NCBI RefSeq assembly: GCF_963966145.1
Contig: NC_091054.1
Location: 8,122,001 to 8,186,000 of the forward strand
Direction of reading: 5' to 3'
Length of the DNA: 64,000 nt
From: Tenebrio molitor
Lineage: Eukaryota; Arthropoda; Insecta; Coleoptera; Tenebrionidae
The notes below the pieces were generated by a model, which saw only the letters and a list, made by a program, of their open reading frames with translations, was not told the DNA's origin and did no database searches. Shown here piece by piece: positions 23,901-36,000 of the stretch; within the stretch, counting starts at the first letter, position 1, and the number at the start of each line of letters is the position of its first letter. A program made the position numbers and the translations under genes.

Positions 23901-25320
23901 GAGCATCAAAGACTTCAAGATCGGCCCAAAAGATGTGAAAGAGCGCAAACCCATCCACGACATAACCACAAAATTCATTTGGTTGATATCGACAGCTCGC
24001 AACATCCTAGTCGTGGTATTTTCCGCGGCTCTGGCCTACTTCTTCGAGCTGCACGGTTCGCAACCCTTCAAGTTGACAGGTTTCATCAAGCCCGGCCTCC
24101 CCGAGTTCAAACCGCCTCCTTTCGAGACCCAGATCGACAACACCACTTACAACTTCGTCGACATGTCCTCCGCTCTGGGCTCGGCGATCATCGTCGTGCC
24201 TCTCCTGTCGATTCTGGAGAACATCGCCCTGGCTAAAGTGTTCGGTGAGTACGGCAGCTCCGCCCACCTCGTCGGCGACCAATCGAGATGGCTGTCTCGA
24301 TCGGTCACGTGGGCCAAACGGCCAGTAAAAATCGTGGGCGTGTCGTTTTAGCTGACGGGAAGACGATCGACGCCACACAAGAGATGTTGGCTTTGGGGGT
24401 GTGCAACATAGTGTCGTCTTTCGTCCAGTCGATGCCCGTCTCGGGGGCCTTGTCGAGGGGGGCTGTGAATCACTCCAGCGGGGTTAGAACTACATTCGGT
24501 GGGATCTATACCGGAATCATTGTAATTCTCTCCTTACATCTGTTCACTCCTTATTTTTCTTACATTCCTAAAGCTTCTCTAGCTGCTGTTATAATCGCTG
24601 CTGTAGTGTTTATGGTTGAGTTTCATGTTGTCAAGCCGATGTGGAGGACGAAAAGTGAGTGACCACCGTCAAAACGACACAATTTTCACCGCAATTTTAC
24701 AGAATCGGATCTGATTCCTGCTTGTACGACTTTCGTCTGTTGTTTGTTCTTGCGTTTGGAGATCGGGATCGTCGTAGGGGTGGGGATTAATCTGATTTTC
24801 TTGCTGTACGCGACCGCAAGACCCTCCGTCAAGGTCGAGAAAATCTCGGTGAGTCCCACCAAGCACAGTACGGTTCTTTTCATGACAATTCTAGGCCCAT
24901 CCGGGGTGCGACTACCTCCTGATCACCCCGGACAGGAGCTTGACTTTCCCTTCGGTGGAGTACGTCAGGACCGTCGTGTCGAAAGCGGGAGTCAAGCAGG
25001 GTTCCAGTTCCATTCCAGTGGTGATCGACGCTCGTCACATACAGGGTGCCGATTTCACCGCCGCCAAGGTACAACGAGTGTTTGCGCGTTCGGAGAAGTA
25101 CAAACGTTGTTTTCAGGGTATCAAGTCGCTGATCGAGGATTTCCACAAACGGCAACAACCGATTCTCTTCTACAACCTGAAGCCGAGTGTGATCAGCACG
25201 TTCCAAGGTGTTCAGCCGAAAGACTTTGTCTATTGTGAATCTTACGGCGAACTGAACGAGTTGCTGAAACAGTATTCGAGCAAATCCGAGACGATTTCGT
25301 TGGAGAATGGCGGCCAATAG
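20947..25320 (+). CDS. SLC26-family anion (sulfate) transporter, SLC26A11-like
   Basis: Membrane transporter that moves anions such as sulfate or chloride. Exons 20947-21367, 22150-22341, 22657-22877, 23902-24244, 24352-24654, 24703-24848, 24895-25068 and 25117-25320 join in frame to 667 residues. The SLC26/SulP signature is clear at about residues 121-146 (PQGIAYSNVAGLPPQIG, split by intron 1). The membrane domain runs from about residue 100 to 510, with GFLIDFISGPVSIGFTSA and AVNHSSGVRTTFGG. A cytoplasmic STAS domain follows (about 543-660; VVIDARHIQGADFTAAK). Intron 7 is 48 bases without a stop; it is removed because the joined sequence aligns with the STAS fold without a gap. Intron 1 contains a degenerate tandem array. 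AATAAA is at 25584-25589. The start is the first ATG in the open frame, below an in-frame stop at 20884. The exact subfamily is inferred. Confidence 0.93.
21397..21990. repeat. Degenerate tandem array in SLC26 intron 1
   Basis: The word ACAGAACGCATAACTGATTT recurs in mutated form at about 21397, 21531, 21671, 21813 and 21943, so the unit is roughly 130-142 bases and about four to five copies are present. The middle units share GGAACATGAGCGTTGG. No coding frame is maintained. Confidence 0.75.
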
Positions 25321-25684
25321 CGTGATAGAAATGTGCGTTGTGATAAGTAGGTGAAATAATTTAATTTAGATTGTTTTTCGATAAAATGACGAATTTATTG
25401 TTTAGTTGACTTAAGTACCTCACTGGAATCTCTACTATGTAAATTTAGGTTACTCTAGTATTACGAAATGTGATCTTTAGCGATTAATTCTTATTCCTTC
25501 ACGTTTAGTGCTTTTAAGAGAGTTCTATCATAAAGTTAAGATATTCGTTATTTTAAGGAACATTTTGTATAATCTGTCCGATCAATAAATGTTTTAGTTT
25601 TTTAATTTGAATCGTGGCGTTAAAAAAATTGTCAAATAAGTTGATACTTGGGTGCATTGTTGGTTGCCTGTAATGCTACATTTA

Positions 25685-26017
25685 TACGGAGTGATCAACA
25701 ATTACGTTAGATAAGGGGCGGCTATGACTTTGACAGTGTCAAATTTTTCGTATCTGCTAGCTAATAAACGTCAAACAACTGTCACTATCACTATGAATCA
25801 AATTTTAACGCAAAAATGGTTTTTACTTCAGGACATAAAAGATTAATTGTATTTTCGATCGTAATGGTGTTTTCAATAGCTAAGAATGGACATACAGCGA
25901 GTTTCGGCAAAAATTTAAATTGCAACTGGTATATGCAACCAGAAATACTTCTATCCCCGTCGACATACGGCCGAGATTTCAACGCCTTCTTTGATCTAAA
26001 TAATTGTTGATTACGTA
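25685..26017. mobile_element. Transposase-derived repeat, copy 1
   Basis: Inverted ends (ATACGGAGTGATCAACAA at the left, its degenerate inverse near 26005-26017) bracket a region that starts like a transposase: MVFTSGHKRLI. The frame then breaks. It aligns with 26721-27105, sharing GGCGGCTATGACTTTGACAG and GCAAAAATGGTTTTTACTTC. This is a decayed internally deleted DNA transposon. Confidence 0.7.
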
Positions 26018-26288
26018 TCAAAAATAATTTATTTAAAAACTCTGTTTCAGCATATCCATGGTTTGAGCCTTTAAATGATTGCGAATTATCACAGAAATAA
26101 AAAAAAACACTTAATATCTGGAATACTTTTTCAGTTCATCATTTAGCCGTTAACGCTCATTGAAGTATTTTTTTTTTTAATTAAAAAATCTTAAGACAAA
26201 AAGTTTTCATATCGTATCGGTTGTCTAAATAAAAAACTGACTGGTCAAGAGTGTTTTGAAATATTTTACAAGAGCACGAACAGCATAA
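26018..26288. other. Spacer between repeats
   Basis: AT-rich sequence between two mobile elements; no gene or structure seen. Confidence 0.4.
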
Positions 26289-26401
26289 TACAGGGCTTTC
26301 ATAAATGATTCGTGTCACAATAAAGCTGTGTCTCCATTTAAATCCATGATGTCACAGCACAATTGACGCATGAATATTTATGCATTTATGAAACCCCTGT
26401 A
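26289..26401. mobile_element. 113-base MITE with 19-base inverted ends
   Basis: Left end TACAGGGCTTTCATAAATG and right end its inverse with a single mismatch, both bordered by TA. The interior is about 75 bases without coding. The pattern is a tiny TA-targeting element. Similar ATACAGGG ends occur near 12062 and 12753. Confidence 0.75.
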
Positions 26402-26720
26402 CATAATATGTTACATTTAGCCATAGACAATTACCATTGTTTAGCCAAGTGACAAACCATTAAAGTTTGATTAATCTTGCGTCCGTTGCGAAATTAATTT
26501 TCATAAATGCTTTTTGTTCAGTTAAATATTAAATGTCAGTTAGTTTCGAAAAAACTAAGTTTTTTTTTACTAGAATAAAAAACAAAATGAAAAGGAAAGA
26601 TCACCGATTGGTGTTTAAAGTTGATAACCGTGACATGAGGGATAATTCATAGTTCCACGCTGCCACATAAAGGGAAATAAACAGAATTTATTGTTTTATT
26701 TTATTTAAACACCCGATAAT

Positions 26721-27105
26721 TACCGTGCGATCAACAATTACTTAATTAAAGGGCGGCTATGACTTTGACAGTGCCAGATTTTTCGTATCTTTGCTAACTC
26801 AGCTAATAAATGTCAAACAACTGTCACTATTAAATCACACTTTAACGCAAAAATGGTTTTTACTTCAGAACATAAAAGATTCATCATTGAATCTTACTTT
26901 CGTAATGGTGTTTTCAATAACGGTAAATGGACATACAACGCTGTTGCCTATTTGAGCAAGTTGTGGCAAAAATCTCCAAATTGAAAAAGGTATATGCAAC
27001 CAAAAATACTTCTATGCATTCCAGAGCATCCGAACGTCTGACTTTGGACATACGTCCAAAATCTCAAGGGTTTCTTTGATCTAAATAAGTGTTGATCGCA
27101 CGGTA
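26721..27105. mobile_element. Transposase-derived repeat, copy 2 (internally deleted element)
   Basis: Ends TACCGTGCGATCAACA...TGTTGATCGCACGGTA are inverted repeats with TA borders. Inside, a frame starts MVFTSEHKRFI and, with frameshifts, continues ESYFRNGVFNNGKWTYN, LSKLWQKSPN and MHSRASERLTLDIRPKSQGF. It resembles the N-terminal helix-turn-helix of a Tc1/mariner-like transposase with the catalytic part removed. It is better preserved than copy 1 at 25685-26017. Confidence 0.75.
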
Positions 27106-28551
27106 GATTTGTTTTGTATTCATTATCATCCATTTAAATCAGTCTGCAGATAGTTACAAATTCATTTTGACATTTAATAATATCTTTGTATCTTATCACG
27201 AGATGACAGCACCAGCACCGCGAAATGCGCGAATAAAGAACTAGACTGGAATTCCTTTCGTTCTTTTTAATAAATTATATTGTGTAATCTATTCAAAACA
27301 GAAGGAGGCAACAGATAAACAACCAACTTTGATGTTTGCGAACCTTTTTTTACTATTGTTACACTTGTCACATGCTGTTTTTTTTTTATTCACACACATA
27401 AAACATATTGTACAAAGATGCAATTGAGCAGAAAATTATACCAAGACACGCTTTGTTTAGTTTCTTACATTAGTTAAACAAGAAACACAATACAATTGAA
27501 ATTATATGAAATTTTATTTAATTATTGTGAAACTTTCACACATAATAAATAATAATTTAGTCAGATTATAATCTGTCACGCTTTATTCACTCAGTTCATT
27601 CCAATCTTAATAAAACATCACCAAACAAGTAATTATTAAAACATAACTACAGTTGGTTGCAAAAAAATGGTAACTGTCATAATAAAATTGACGCATTTTT
27701 ACAATTTTTTCATTGTGGGAAAATCTTCTTACGAGAGATAAGTTAGAATTATGGTCAAAATTCAATGACATTTTAAAAGATTATTATTTGATAGGAATTG
27801 TCAAGAAGACAATTAATTGACAAATGATTTTTTTTTGCAACCAACTGTATCAGAATCTTGGCAGTTTGCCAGATAAGTAACGAGCGTTCAAAAAATTTGT
27901 CATGCAGGAAGCTGCAATTGTAACTTTTTTTTGTATACACATTGCTTGTTTTCATGTCCTTCAAATACATAACCTCACCTTTATCATCAGAACTAGTGAC
28001 ATTTGACACGACTACTTTGACAGATACGTAATACGTCAACGAAAACAAAAGCAAACACCAGGCTACTTGACCATAGGTCACACGATTATTACATTTATGA
28101 CAAAATTCTACATTTAAACAAGATAACGCATTGACTTGTCACTGTGCTGATAGTAATTTTTTAAGACTTAAACGCTTCCAAACGGAATAATTGAAACTGT
28201 CAAGCAGTACACAAATTGCAAATCGATTTGCACGTTCCTTCCGATTTAACGATGATAATAATAATAATTGCATAATAAAAAGGCATCGACTACCGACTTG
28301 CCCCATAACTCTCTCTTCGACGATTATGCCACCGCAAAAGAATAGATTTTTGTATTCAGGTTAAGAGAACATTTTCTTCGTGCGACTCCTTACATTGCCA
28401 ACCATGTCGCTTGTAACAAGTGCAGACGCATGTTAATGTCAAACAAGCTGGGATGGGCAAGTGACCTAAACTGATCGAAAAAATGGAAATTTCACCGAAG
28501 AATATGTTTGTGTTTTGACTATTTGTGCGAAAATGTATAGAACGTGTAACA
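27106..28551. other. Intergenic, no gene recognised
   Basis: Very AT-rich. Short ATA and GATAAT runs occur (for example near 28250). No open frame resembles a protein. Confidence 0.5.
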
Positions 28552-28996
28552 GAAATAAGTACATTAATTTTAACTGGGAATAGAACTCGTCAAAAGGAAC
28601 AACTTTTCTATCTACCATTTTGCCGAAAAACGATGTTTAATTCCAAAAAAAAATTGGAAAGATTTTTCACTAAAATAATTCTACGCCACTAAATACTGCA
28701 ATGGCTAATTGAGATCAGCGCTAATATGAAAAAAACATCCATTTTCATCCAGGAAACGTGTTTTAACGCCGAAATCGAAATTCAAATAAATCTACCCGTA
28801 TAGCAAAAAATCCACTTCGTAAGAATCTGGTTGTTTCACGTTTTTAGGTAGCTTAGTTTTGGAGATATGAACGGTTTTAGGAAAATCTTTCCTATTTTTT
28901 TAAGCCACTACGCAACGTTTTTTGCCAAAATGGCAGAGAGAAAAGTTGTTCCTTTTGATGAGTTCTATTACCAGTTAAAATTAATGCACCTATTTC
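28552..28996. mobile_element. Fold-back element with about 71-base inverted repeats
   Basis: The left arm (28552-28622) and right arm (28926-28996) match as inverted copies with about six differences; both contain TCAAAAGGAACAACTTTTCT. The interior, about 300 bases, has no coding frame. Weak TATA-containing similarity continues outside the arms, so the true ends may lie a few bases further out. Confidence 0.75.
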
Positions 28997-30235
28997 AGAA
29001 GCACCCAGTATAATTGACTGTTTGAGTGTAAGATCTTAATAATAATGATGATGAATGATGATAATGGTAATAACTAATAATAATAAAATGGAACCAAACT
29101 TTTTTCTTGACTTTTCTTGCTCTCCCGTGACAAATCTAGTTACACAACTTCGCAATTAAATCCGCAGTAATAAACCTCCTCTTGGTGGATCTGTGCATAA
29201 CTGCAATTAGACAGCGTCATTCGTTCTGGTTAATAATCAGGATAATACCACTCGAACTCCATCGTGGACGAAAACTTCGTAGCGAACTGGGACCGTATTT
29301 CAGCCGGTGCTGGGTCCAGTAAAAGTTGTTTGTTTCGGTTTTAACTGAGATGCAAATCTCCTCGTCGAAAATCCATCAAAACTGTCATCGGACGAAAAGT
29401 GAAATTGTGCCGTCTTTGACTTTCACCCAGATAAATTAAAAACAATTTTTCTCGAACAATTCTTGTCCGCGCATCGCTATGTATATGTGTTTCGAGGTGA
29501 CCGTACCTTATATTTTATTCATCCTTCCAGTGGTGGCGCATTTTTACAGTTAGGTAAACTTTCGCAATCGCCGCTCGGGAAAAATAACAAATGCCAGACA
29601 GTGAAAGTACTTATTATAATAATAATCATGCGTGAACGTGACGGCGCTGCCTCCACGTGTCCGTACCTCACGTGGATCGAACTGTCGCAGGAAAAAGGAG
29701 CGGACGGGTCAACACTCCCCTTCGGTGACGGCGCCAGAAAAAAATTAGAAAGGTTGCAAAAAAATCGTTTCGCTCTTGTTTTCGTCGACGAAAATCGGTT
29801 CTATTTGAGGAATTTCGAAGGATTCGGAACACCTGCGTCGTTCCGCGTGACAAGATGGAGGAATGTGAAGGATGAAATGTCGCATTAGCATGGACCATTG
29901 TCACGAGGCCGCTTCAGATGGTACTGTTGGGCAATTAAAAGCTGGGTGCGGATGTGGGTAAATGGGTGATGTGCGACAGGTGGTAATTAAATGGTTCGAT
30001 TCGTAGAAAATTTAATTTCGCAATGGTTGTTGAAGTAATTGCGCTGGGATAAAATGCACATGTGCAAGAACTAGGCTATGATGAGATTTTTCTTAATTAA
30101 AGATAATTTCAAAGAATCGGGTGAAAACTGATTTCGCCAAGGAGTCCATCATTAATCCGGTGATTTACTCGAATACTCGTGCGTAAAGATACAAACAATA
30201 CAGGGTCAAAGTTGAGGCGTGAGGAGTTGACTGTA

Positions 30236-30244
30236 GCGCCATCT
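30236..30244 (-). promoter_or_regulatory. CTCF-like motif AGATGGCGC (minus strand)
   Basis: Reads GAGATGGCGCTA on the minus strand. It lies in intergenic DNA between the SLC26 gene and the four-pass membrane protein gene, a plausible boundary position. Motif evidence only. Confidence 0.4.
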
Positions 30245-30868
30245 CGTAATGACCCAAATTTAAAAAAAATCTCGGCTGATGTTCACTACTGTCACTTTCA
30301 ATAAAGTACCCATGATTATAATCAAATTGTGATCTAAAGTCCATTCAAAAATCAAAAAACCACCAACGTCGCATTTTACTCGATAATTACTATCGGCACC
30401 GCTGGCTGTCTAGTGTAAAATTTGGTGAGGTTAAATGTTTATTAAGTGTCTTGTTTTTCTGGGCATGTTTAAGTAAAAATAATAAGAATCAATAAATAAA
30501 TGAAACGTGCTGCTAATAAAACAATATGAACGAAATTCAAAGCAATTTATTTTGAATCAAATAAATGTCATAATTTATAGTTACCAACATAGTATGAAAA
30601 AATACTTACCTAGGGTTTTTTAAATTTTACCAACCTAAAGCAACAGGTGGTGGTTTTTTGATTTTTGAATGGACTTTATGTGACCCCATGACTTCAACAA
30701 AACAAAAACATACTGGATGTCCAAATAAAAATCTGATCAAGAGTTCGTCGTCACAAATTCTTTTTATTTTCCATATATTGTGGTTTACAAAACCTGTCAC
30801 TGTCACTGTTGTCAAGTTTAACCTCCAATTTGCGACTGTCTTTATTTTATTAAAAACAAAAAGCATTT

Positions 30869-31063
30869 ATGACAGAAAGTTATTTTCGCAACGGGCGCAA
30901 ATTCAATGTCGTCATGGTTTATCACTTGGATATGATCCTGGACATGTTCATAAAAATTTTCAAAGCACGTTTGACCAGATTTTTAATTCGACACCCGATA
31001 TTAATCTTTAAAATCAATGCTTCGTTGATAGAAGAAATCAAATGTCATTTTGACATTTGGTGA
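30869..31063 (+). pseudogene. Transposase fragment
   Basis: The frame reads TESYFRNGRKFN..., matching the ESYFRNG segment of the element at 26721-27105, then LDMILDMFIKIFKARLTRFL and INASLIEEIKCHFDIW. The second part is the kind of sequence seen between the helix-turn-helix and the catalytic domain. It is truncated at both sides. A left end motif TACTGGATGTCCA lies at about 30711. Confidence 0.5.
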
Positions 31064-32151
31064 CAGTGCAACTGTGTGAATCAATCTACGAATCCACTTT
31101 TGACGTTCTCGGATTTACTGGATCCTGAGATACTTCCTGGACAGTTGTGGATAATCAATAAACGACTCGATCAAGCGTTTTAAAGAAATCGTGTTAAATT
31201 GTTGTGTCGATGTATTTGTTCCTGTTTCAAGTGATTCGTATTAAAATTTTATTGCTCGATGCAAATACATAACAATAAAAAAACTAAGTAAATTTGATAC
31301 GGAACAAATCAAAGACATCTCTAATCAATCAATTATTTCATAACAACCGATAACGATTGAATTGTAACCAGATTATCTGCACCAATTATGCATTTTAATA
31401 ACACTGAAGCAATAAAATTGAGTAAAAGTTGCGAAACAAATTCAATTTTATCGATTCTGTGGTCAGGAAATAAGAAAAAAACAAACAGATGGAAAAGTCT
31501 GGATGAACATTGTATAATGGAATAAATAATAACGCAAGAACAAGTTTTTTTATTTATAAAATTACAAGAAGAGAATGTGAGTGGAGTACCTACTTTTATT
31601 TTTTATAGATTGTCATTCTTGAGGCATAAATGTTTGGGAAATTTGACCATCTGCTGAATTTCTCTTTACCAGTGATGTAATGTTGGCAATAATAATAAAA
31701 ACTGAAACAATAAATTCGCCTCACGTACAATCTGAGTGAAAGATTTTCCAGCAAATGACAGAATTTTAGAATTCAAGTCAGATTGAATACACAACAGGAG
31801 GACGCGCGACCTCACATGGCACAATATAAGACTTAAAGGTTTTGGGGTTAAATAGTCTACCAGTTCTTCCGGAAAATTTAAAATAAAAAAATTTTCACTT
31901 TGTACCTCTATGTGGTTCCCAATAACGGTAAAACCGCAAAATAAATATCGATGTGATTTAAAAAAAAATATCAATAACTGTTACAATTCACAGAAAATTA
32001 ATTTGTCGATCAAACTTGAGGTTGCCATTCACTGTTCATTTCACGAAGCAAATTCCTCATTTTTTTCTTATCTGAGGAATTAAAAGAATGGCAATGCTCA
32101 CGTGTGACCTTTACCACTCCTAACAATAAGCGGAATCGTTACGATAGCGGC

Positions 32152-32510
32152 AATAAGAACAAAACAAATAGTGAACCCTTCCACCTTGCAGATTTATGTT
32201 CCATTGAATCGTGCGGGAGAGCTCTCCTTCGATTTTTTTTCCAAAATAAGTTTAATCAACTGCTTTGGGACGAATTAATAAGAACGAAACAAACAGTAAT
32301 CCCTTTCACCTTGCAGATATATGTCCCATTGAATCGAAATGGAGAGCTGTCCTTTTAATTTTTCCAAAATTGGTTACCTAATTGGTTAAGAGTAAACCCG
32401 ATTTGATTAGGACAAAACAAACAGCGAGCCCTTCCACCTAGCAGATCTATGCCCCATCGAATCGCGATGGAGATCTCTCTTTTGATTTTTTCCAAAATTG
32501 GGTAACCGTC
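32152..32510. repeat. Three-copy tandem repeat upstream of the four-pass gene
   Basis: Units start at about 32152, 32277 and 32406 (spacing 125 and 129 bases). Each contains AGAACRAAACAAAYAG, then CCTTBCACCTWGCAGAT, ATGYYCCATYGAATCG and TTTTTTCCAAAAT with substitutions. The copies are diverged and non-coding. The array ends about 540 bases before the next start codon. Confidence 0.8.
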
Positions 32511-33050
32511 CACTTGGGCCGATTTCGAACGCCCCGTCAGCGACTTCTGAATCAATTTAACAAATCTAATTCGAACAGATTTCCTCGTTGGAGCAATCCG
32601 ATTGGTTCCAGGAGATATTACGAAATAACACAATTTCACAGAATTTTTTCCCCTACACCGGATAATAACTGGTCCAAGGAAGGCGAGAAATATTCATCCT
32701 GGGGAGCAAAAAATCTCTTGTGAAAACAGCGGCGAGTTCAACAATCGATGATTTACTAATAGAAATTGTCAGTAATTGAAGATGGAAAAAAGACGGCGTC
32801 TTCGATGTCCCCAATTGAACTCGCAGGCATTAGCTTTCACCACCGATAGATGAAGGCAGACATAACAAAGCTAAGTCTTACTCTTAAGACAGTTGCACGC
32901 CGATAGTCGACGCGCGCGTTCAAAAACCGAATTGACCAACAGTATTATGTGAGCCGATCGGTGTAATCCAATTACGCGAAGACAATGATGTGAAAATGAG
33001 ATAATGAGAACGATCCGTTGATTCTAGTGCTTACAAAATAGATCGTCGAG
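32511..33050. other. Probable 5' region of the four-pass membrane protein gene
   Basis: Moderately GC-rich with no protein-like frame. Sequence near 32880-32960 is CG-rich and may contain the promoter. No core promoter element stands out. Confidence 0.3.
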
Positions 33051-36000
33051 ATGACTGACAACGAACATAAAGAGATGGAGGAAAATACCCAAGACAACAA
33101 AAATACGATCTCGTCGAAACTCTCCACCGACCAGCTGATCTGCAAGAGCCCCCAGGAGTCCCCCAACAGCTCGGTCAAACTGGAGAAGATCATCATCGAG
33201 GGTGACGACAGTTCGCTATTATGTCTAGGGTTGATGCAGTTCATTTTTGGGTTCTTGATGGTGGTCTTCGGCGGGATGGTCATCCACTACGACTCCAGCT
33301 TGTCTCAGGTCAGTAAAGACGCGATTTTAATCTCGCCCGAAAAGACGCTTTTCCAAATTATGGAAATTAGGACGTTATGATTTTATCGTGTTATGTAATA
33401 TGGTAATTCGATTAAGATCTAGAGTGTGATTAAAGGGAACTGCATTACCGTTTTATTTCCTTTTGCTCTAATCACAAGTCCAGATTAATGATAATTTCAG
33501 TCGCTACTCCAACAACTAAATTGCTTGTTGGCTCTTACATAAATTAAATTCTTCTTAACCTCTGTGGTTACACCGGAATTTACACTAATGTCTACTTTCA
33601 CGGTCTTCTTGTTTTATTCTAGCCGTACGTTTTCTGATTACTATGCAGAGCTATTATAAATGCTTCTTACATCGTTAGCTGTGAAATTAACCATCTAAAA
33701 TGCATATACTATACAAACTAAAGGTAAATTAATGTGATTACTTGGTTGCCTAAAAACAAGGGACTTTAAAACAATACAGTTTAAAAGAAAAAAATTGTTG
33801 CTAATAATTAAAATCAAATCACCTCACCACAAATTTTGTCTACCTAATTGATTAAATACGTATTTTATTGAAAAATGTTACGAGAAAATAGCACACAAAG
33901 AAATATCGTTTTCATAGTTTCTTTTGTTGCCTTAATTAACTCACAACACCTTAATTAACAAAAATAAGATGAACCGTCAAAAATGCAAAGTGACAAGTGT
34001 GAGCTGTCAAATGTCAAATTTACAAATCTGGAAGATGAGGTAAATCTAGGCATACATCATGGATCACAGTCAACTGCAATTTAAGAAACATTTACAATAA
34101 CCTTGAACTTCTTTGAAATAAATAAACATATTATTGGTCCAAAGAGTCCTGAACTGATTTCGCCCTACAAGACTCATCACTCATAGACCTTCAATGTTTG
34201 TGACAGTTAACAATTCTAGAAATTATCAATATCACGACGAGCTTAATACGTACACGCTTACAGGAAGCGTGATAGGTCACGTTCGATCGGGAAATAATCG
34301 CGCCGAGTACCCCACGTGCACACATAATGTGCAAATATATTTCGAATGAAAAGATTTTCTGGGCGCCCCATTTTGGGACAAAGCCTCCTCTCGCTTCTTT
34401 CACCAGTTGGGGTCCCGAGCGCCATCCAGGTCAGCACATTTTCGAACAATCAAAGTAATTCGATCAATTAAAATCGCCGCTTTTGCCAAGAATCCAAAGA
34501 ATCAGGGTCAGACAATTACGTTCTCGATTCGGTACTAACGAGTGAAATTCACCACAGCGAACGTTTTCGTTTTGTTGTTGCAGCTCGGGGGCGGCATATG
34601 GGCCGGTTGTCTCGCCATGGCCACCGGGATCATCGGCATTCTGGCGTCGGCGAGGGAGTGGTGTCCTCTCAAGTCCACCCCGCAGAAGATCACCCACACC
34701 ATTTTCCTGGCTCTCAGTCTGGTCAGTCTGGCCGTCGCCCAGTTGGTGGTGGCTCTGGCGGCGACGGGGGCGGCGAGAGATATCAACAACTCGGAGTACG
34801 AAGTCGACGAGGTGGAGGTATGTGTTGTCCTTCGAATACCGCAAGAGTCGCAGCGGATTAAGAGTGTTCTCATCACGACATGTGTAACCTACATGCACTC
34901 TCGGTTTCAACGATGCCGGAGGCTCAACATCATTAAAATATTTCGTGGAGTTCTTTAACGAGTGGTAATTGTTCGAGCTATTATCTTCGATTGGAGCCGT
35001 CACGCTGAAGGCTTTTCCCGAAGCTGGGAAACCTGTCACTTCTGGAAGGCCAAATTTTTTCTGGTTGTATAATTTTCAAAATTTTGGAAAAAAATTTGAA
35101 AGAAGTGCTCAGTGAAAGAATTATGACAGGTCAAGACAAGAATTCTATTTTGTCAATCCACCAAGTCATTACCTACTTTTGACATGTCATTCATATAACA
35201 AGTGTGTTTGTTTTTCGATATATCCAATACAAACGCCATTTTCGGAATCTTTCTTTAAATGTCAAATTTGACGTATACCTATCGAAAGTCACGTGATAAC
35301 TCTCGTCAGCCACATTTTTACATAAAGTAAAAATTTGCTTACAGAGACAAACAGCGGCGATTGTCGTAATAACAACAGTTTTACTAAATAAATGAATAAA
35401 AAAAATTTCCACCTGAACCTTTTTGTAAGTGCTTTATGCTTTTCCTTTCAGGTGACCACAACTCCTGTACCTCCTGGAAAAATCTCAATAATACTACCAT
35501 ACAACTACATGAGCATTTTGTCAAATTTGGGTCTATTAACTGTCTCAGTCGGAGAATTTATCGTAGCAGCGATAGCTTCCTATAAGAGTTCCCGAGTTTT
35601 GTGTCCCTGCTTCAGAAGAAAAGGAGACTACCTCGAAGATCTAAACAACAGAAACGCTCTAGTTAGTTCGTGGTTGGGGAAGCACAGTCCTACCCCTCAC
35701 GTGTATGTAGTTGCTCCATCTAGTTTGGGAAAAGGAAGCAAGGTAAGAAATAAAAAATGTGTAGCGGTTAGAAATTTATTTGTGGATGAAGACATTTCTT
35801 AAGCCAGTAAAAAGCGAATTCAACTGGTTCTAGAATATTCTCAGTTGACAAACATCAATAGGTAATCACTTTTTCACTGAGGTCAGTTACGAAACAACAA
35901 TACACCAATTTACATAATTTTGAACATTCCAGCACTAATTTCTTAATTTTTTTGTTTGACAACAGCAATTAACGTTCACCAAACCAGTTCGATCGAAATT

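Larger units (their letters stand above)
28997..32151. other. Intergenic region, no gene recognised
   Basis: Contains short GAT/AAT-rich microsatellites near 29035-29090. A GC-richer zone lies at about 29190-29900, where a 141-codon frame (29463-29888) lacks a proper start and protein character; it could be a promoter or untranslated exon. From 30700 to 31140 there is a transposase fragment. The rest is AT-rich. Confidence 0.35.

Noticed and set aside
29035..29090. Regularly repeated ATG/AAT words that could suggest an array
   Set aside because: Simple microsatellite; no spacer-repeat structure. No CRISPR array exists anywhere in the window.
29463..29888. 141-codon frame in a GC-richer block
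   Set aside because: No proper ATG start, an Ile run from AAT repeats, and no domain or splice support.
34191..34449. Possible solo LTR (starts TGTGACAG) with open minus-strand frames
   Set aside because: No matching CA end, polypurine tract or target duplication could be identified.
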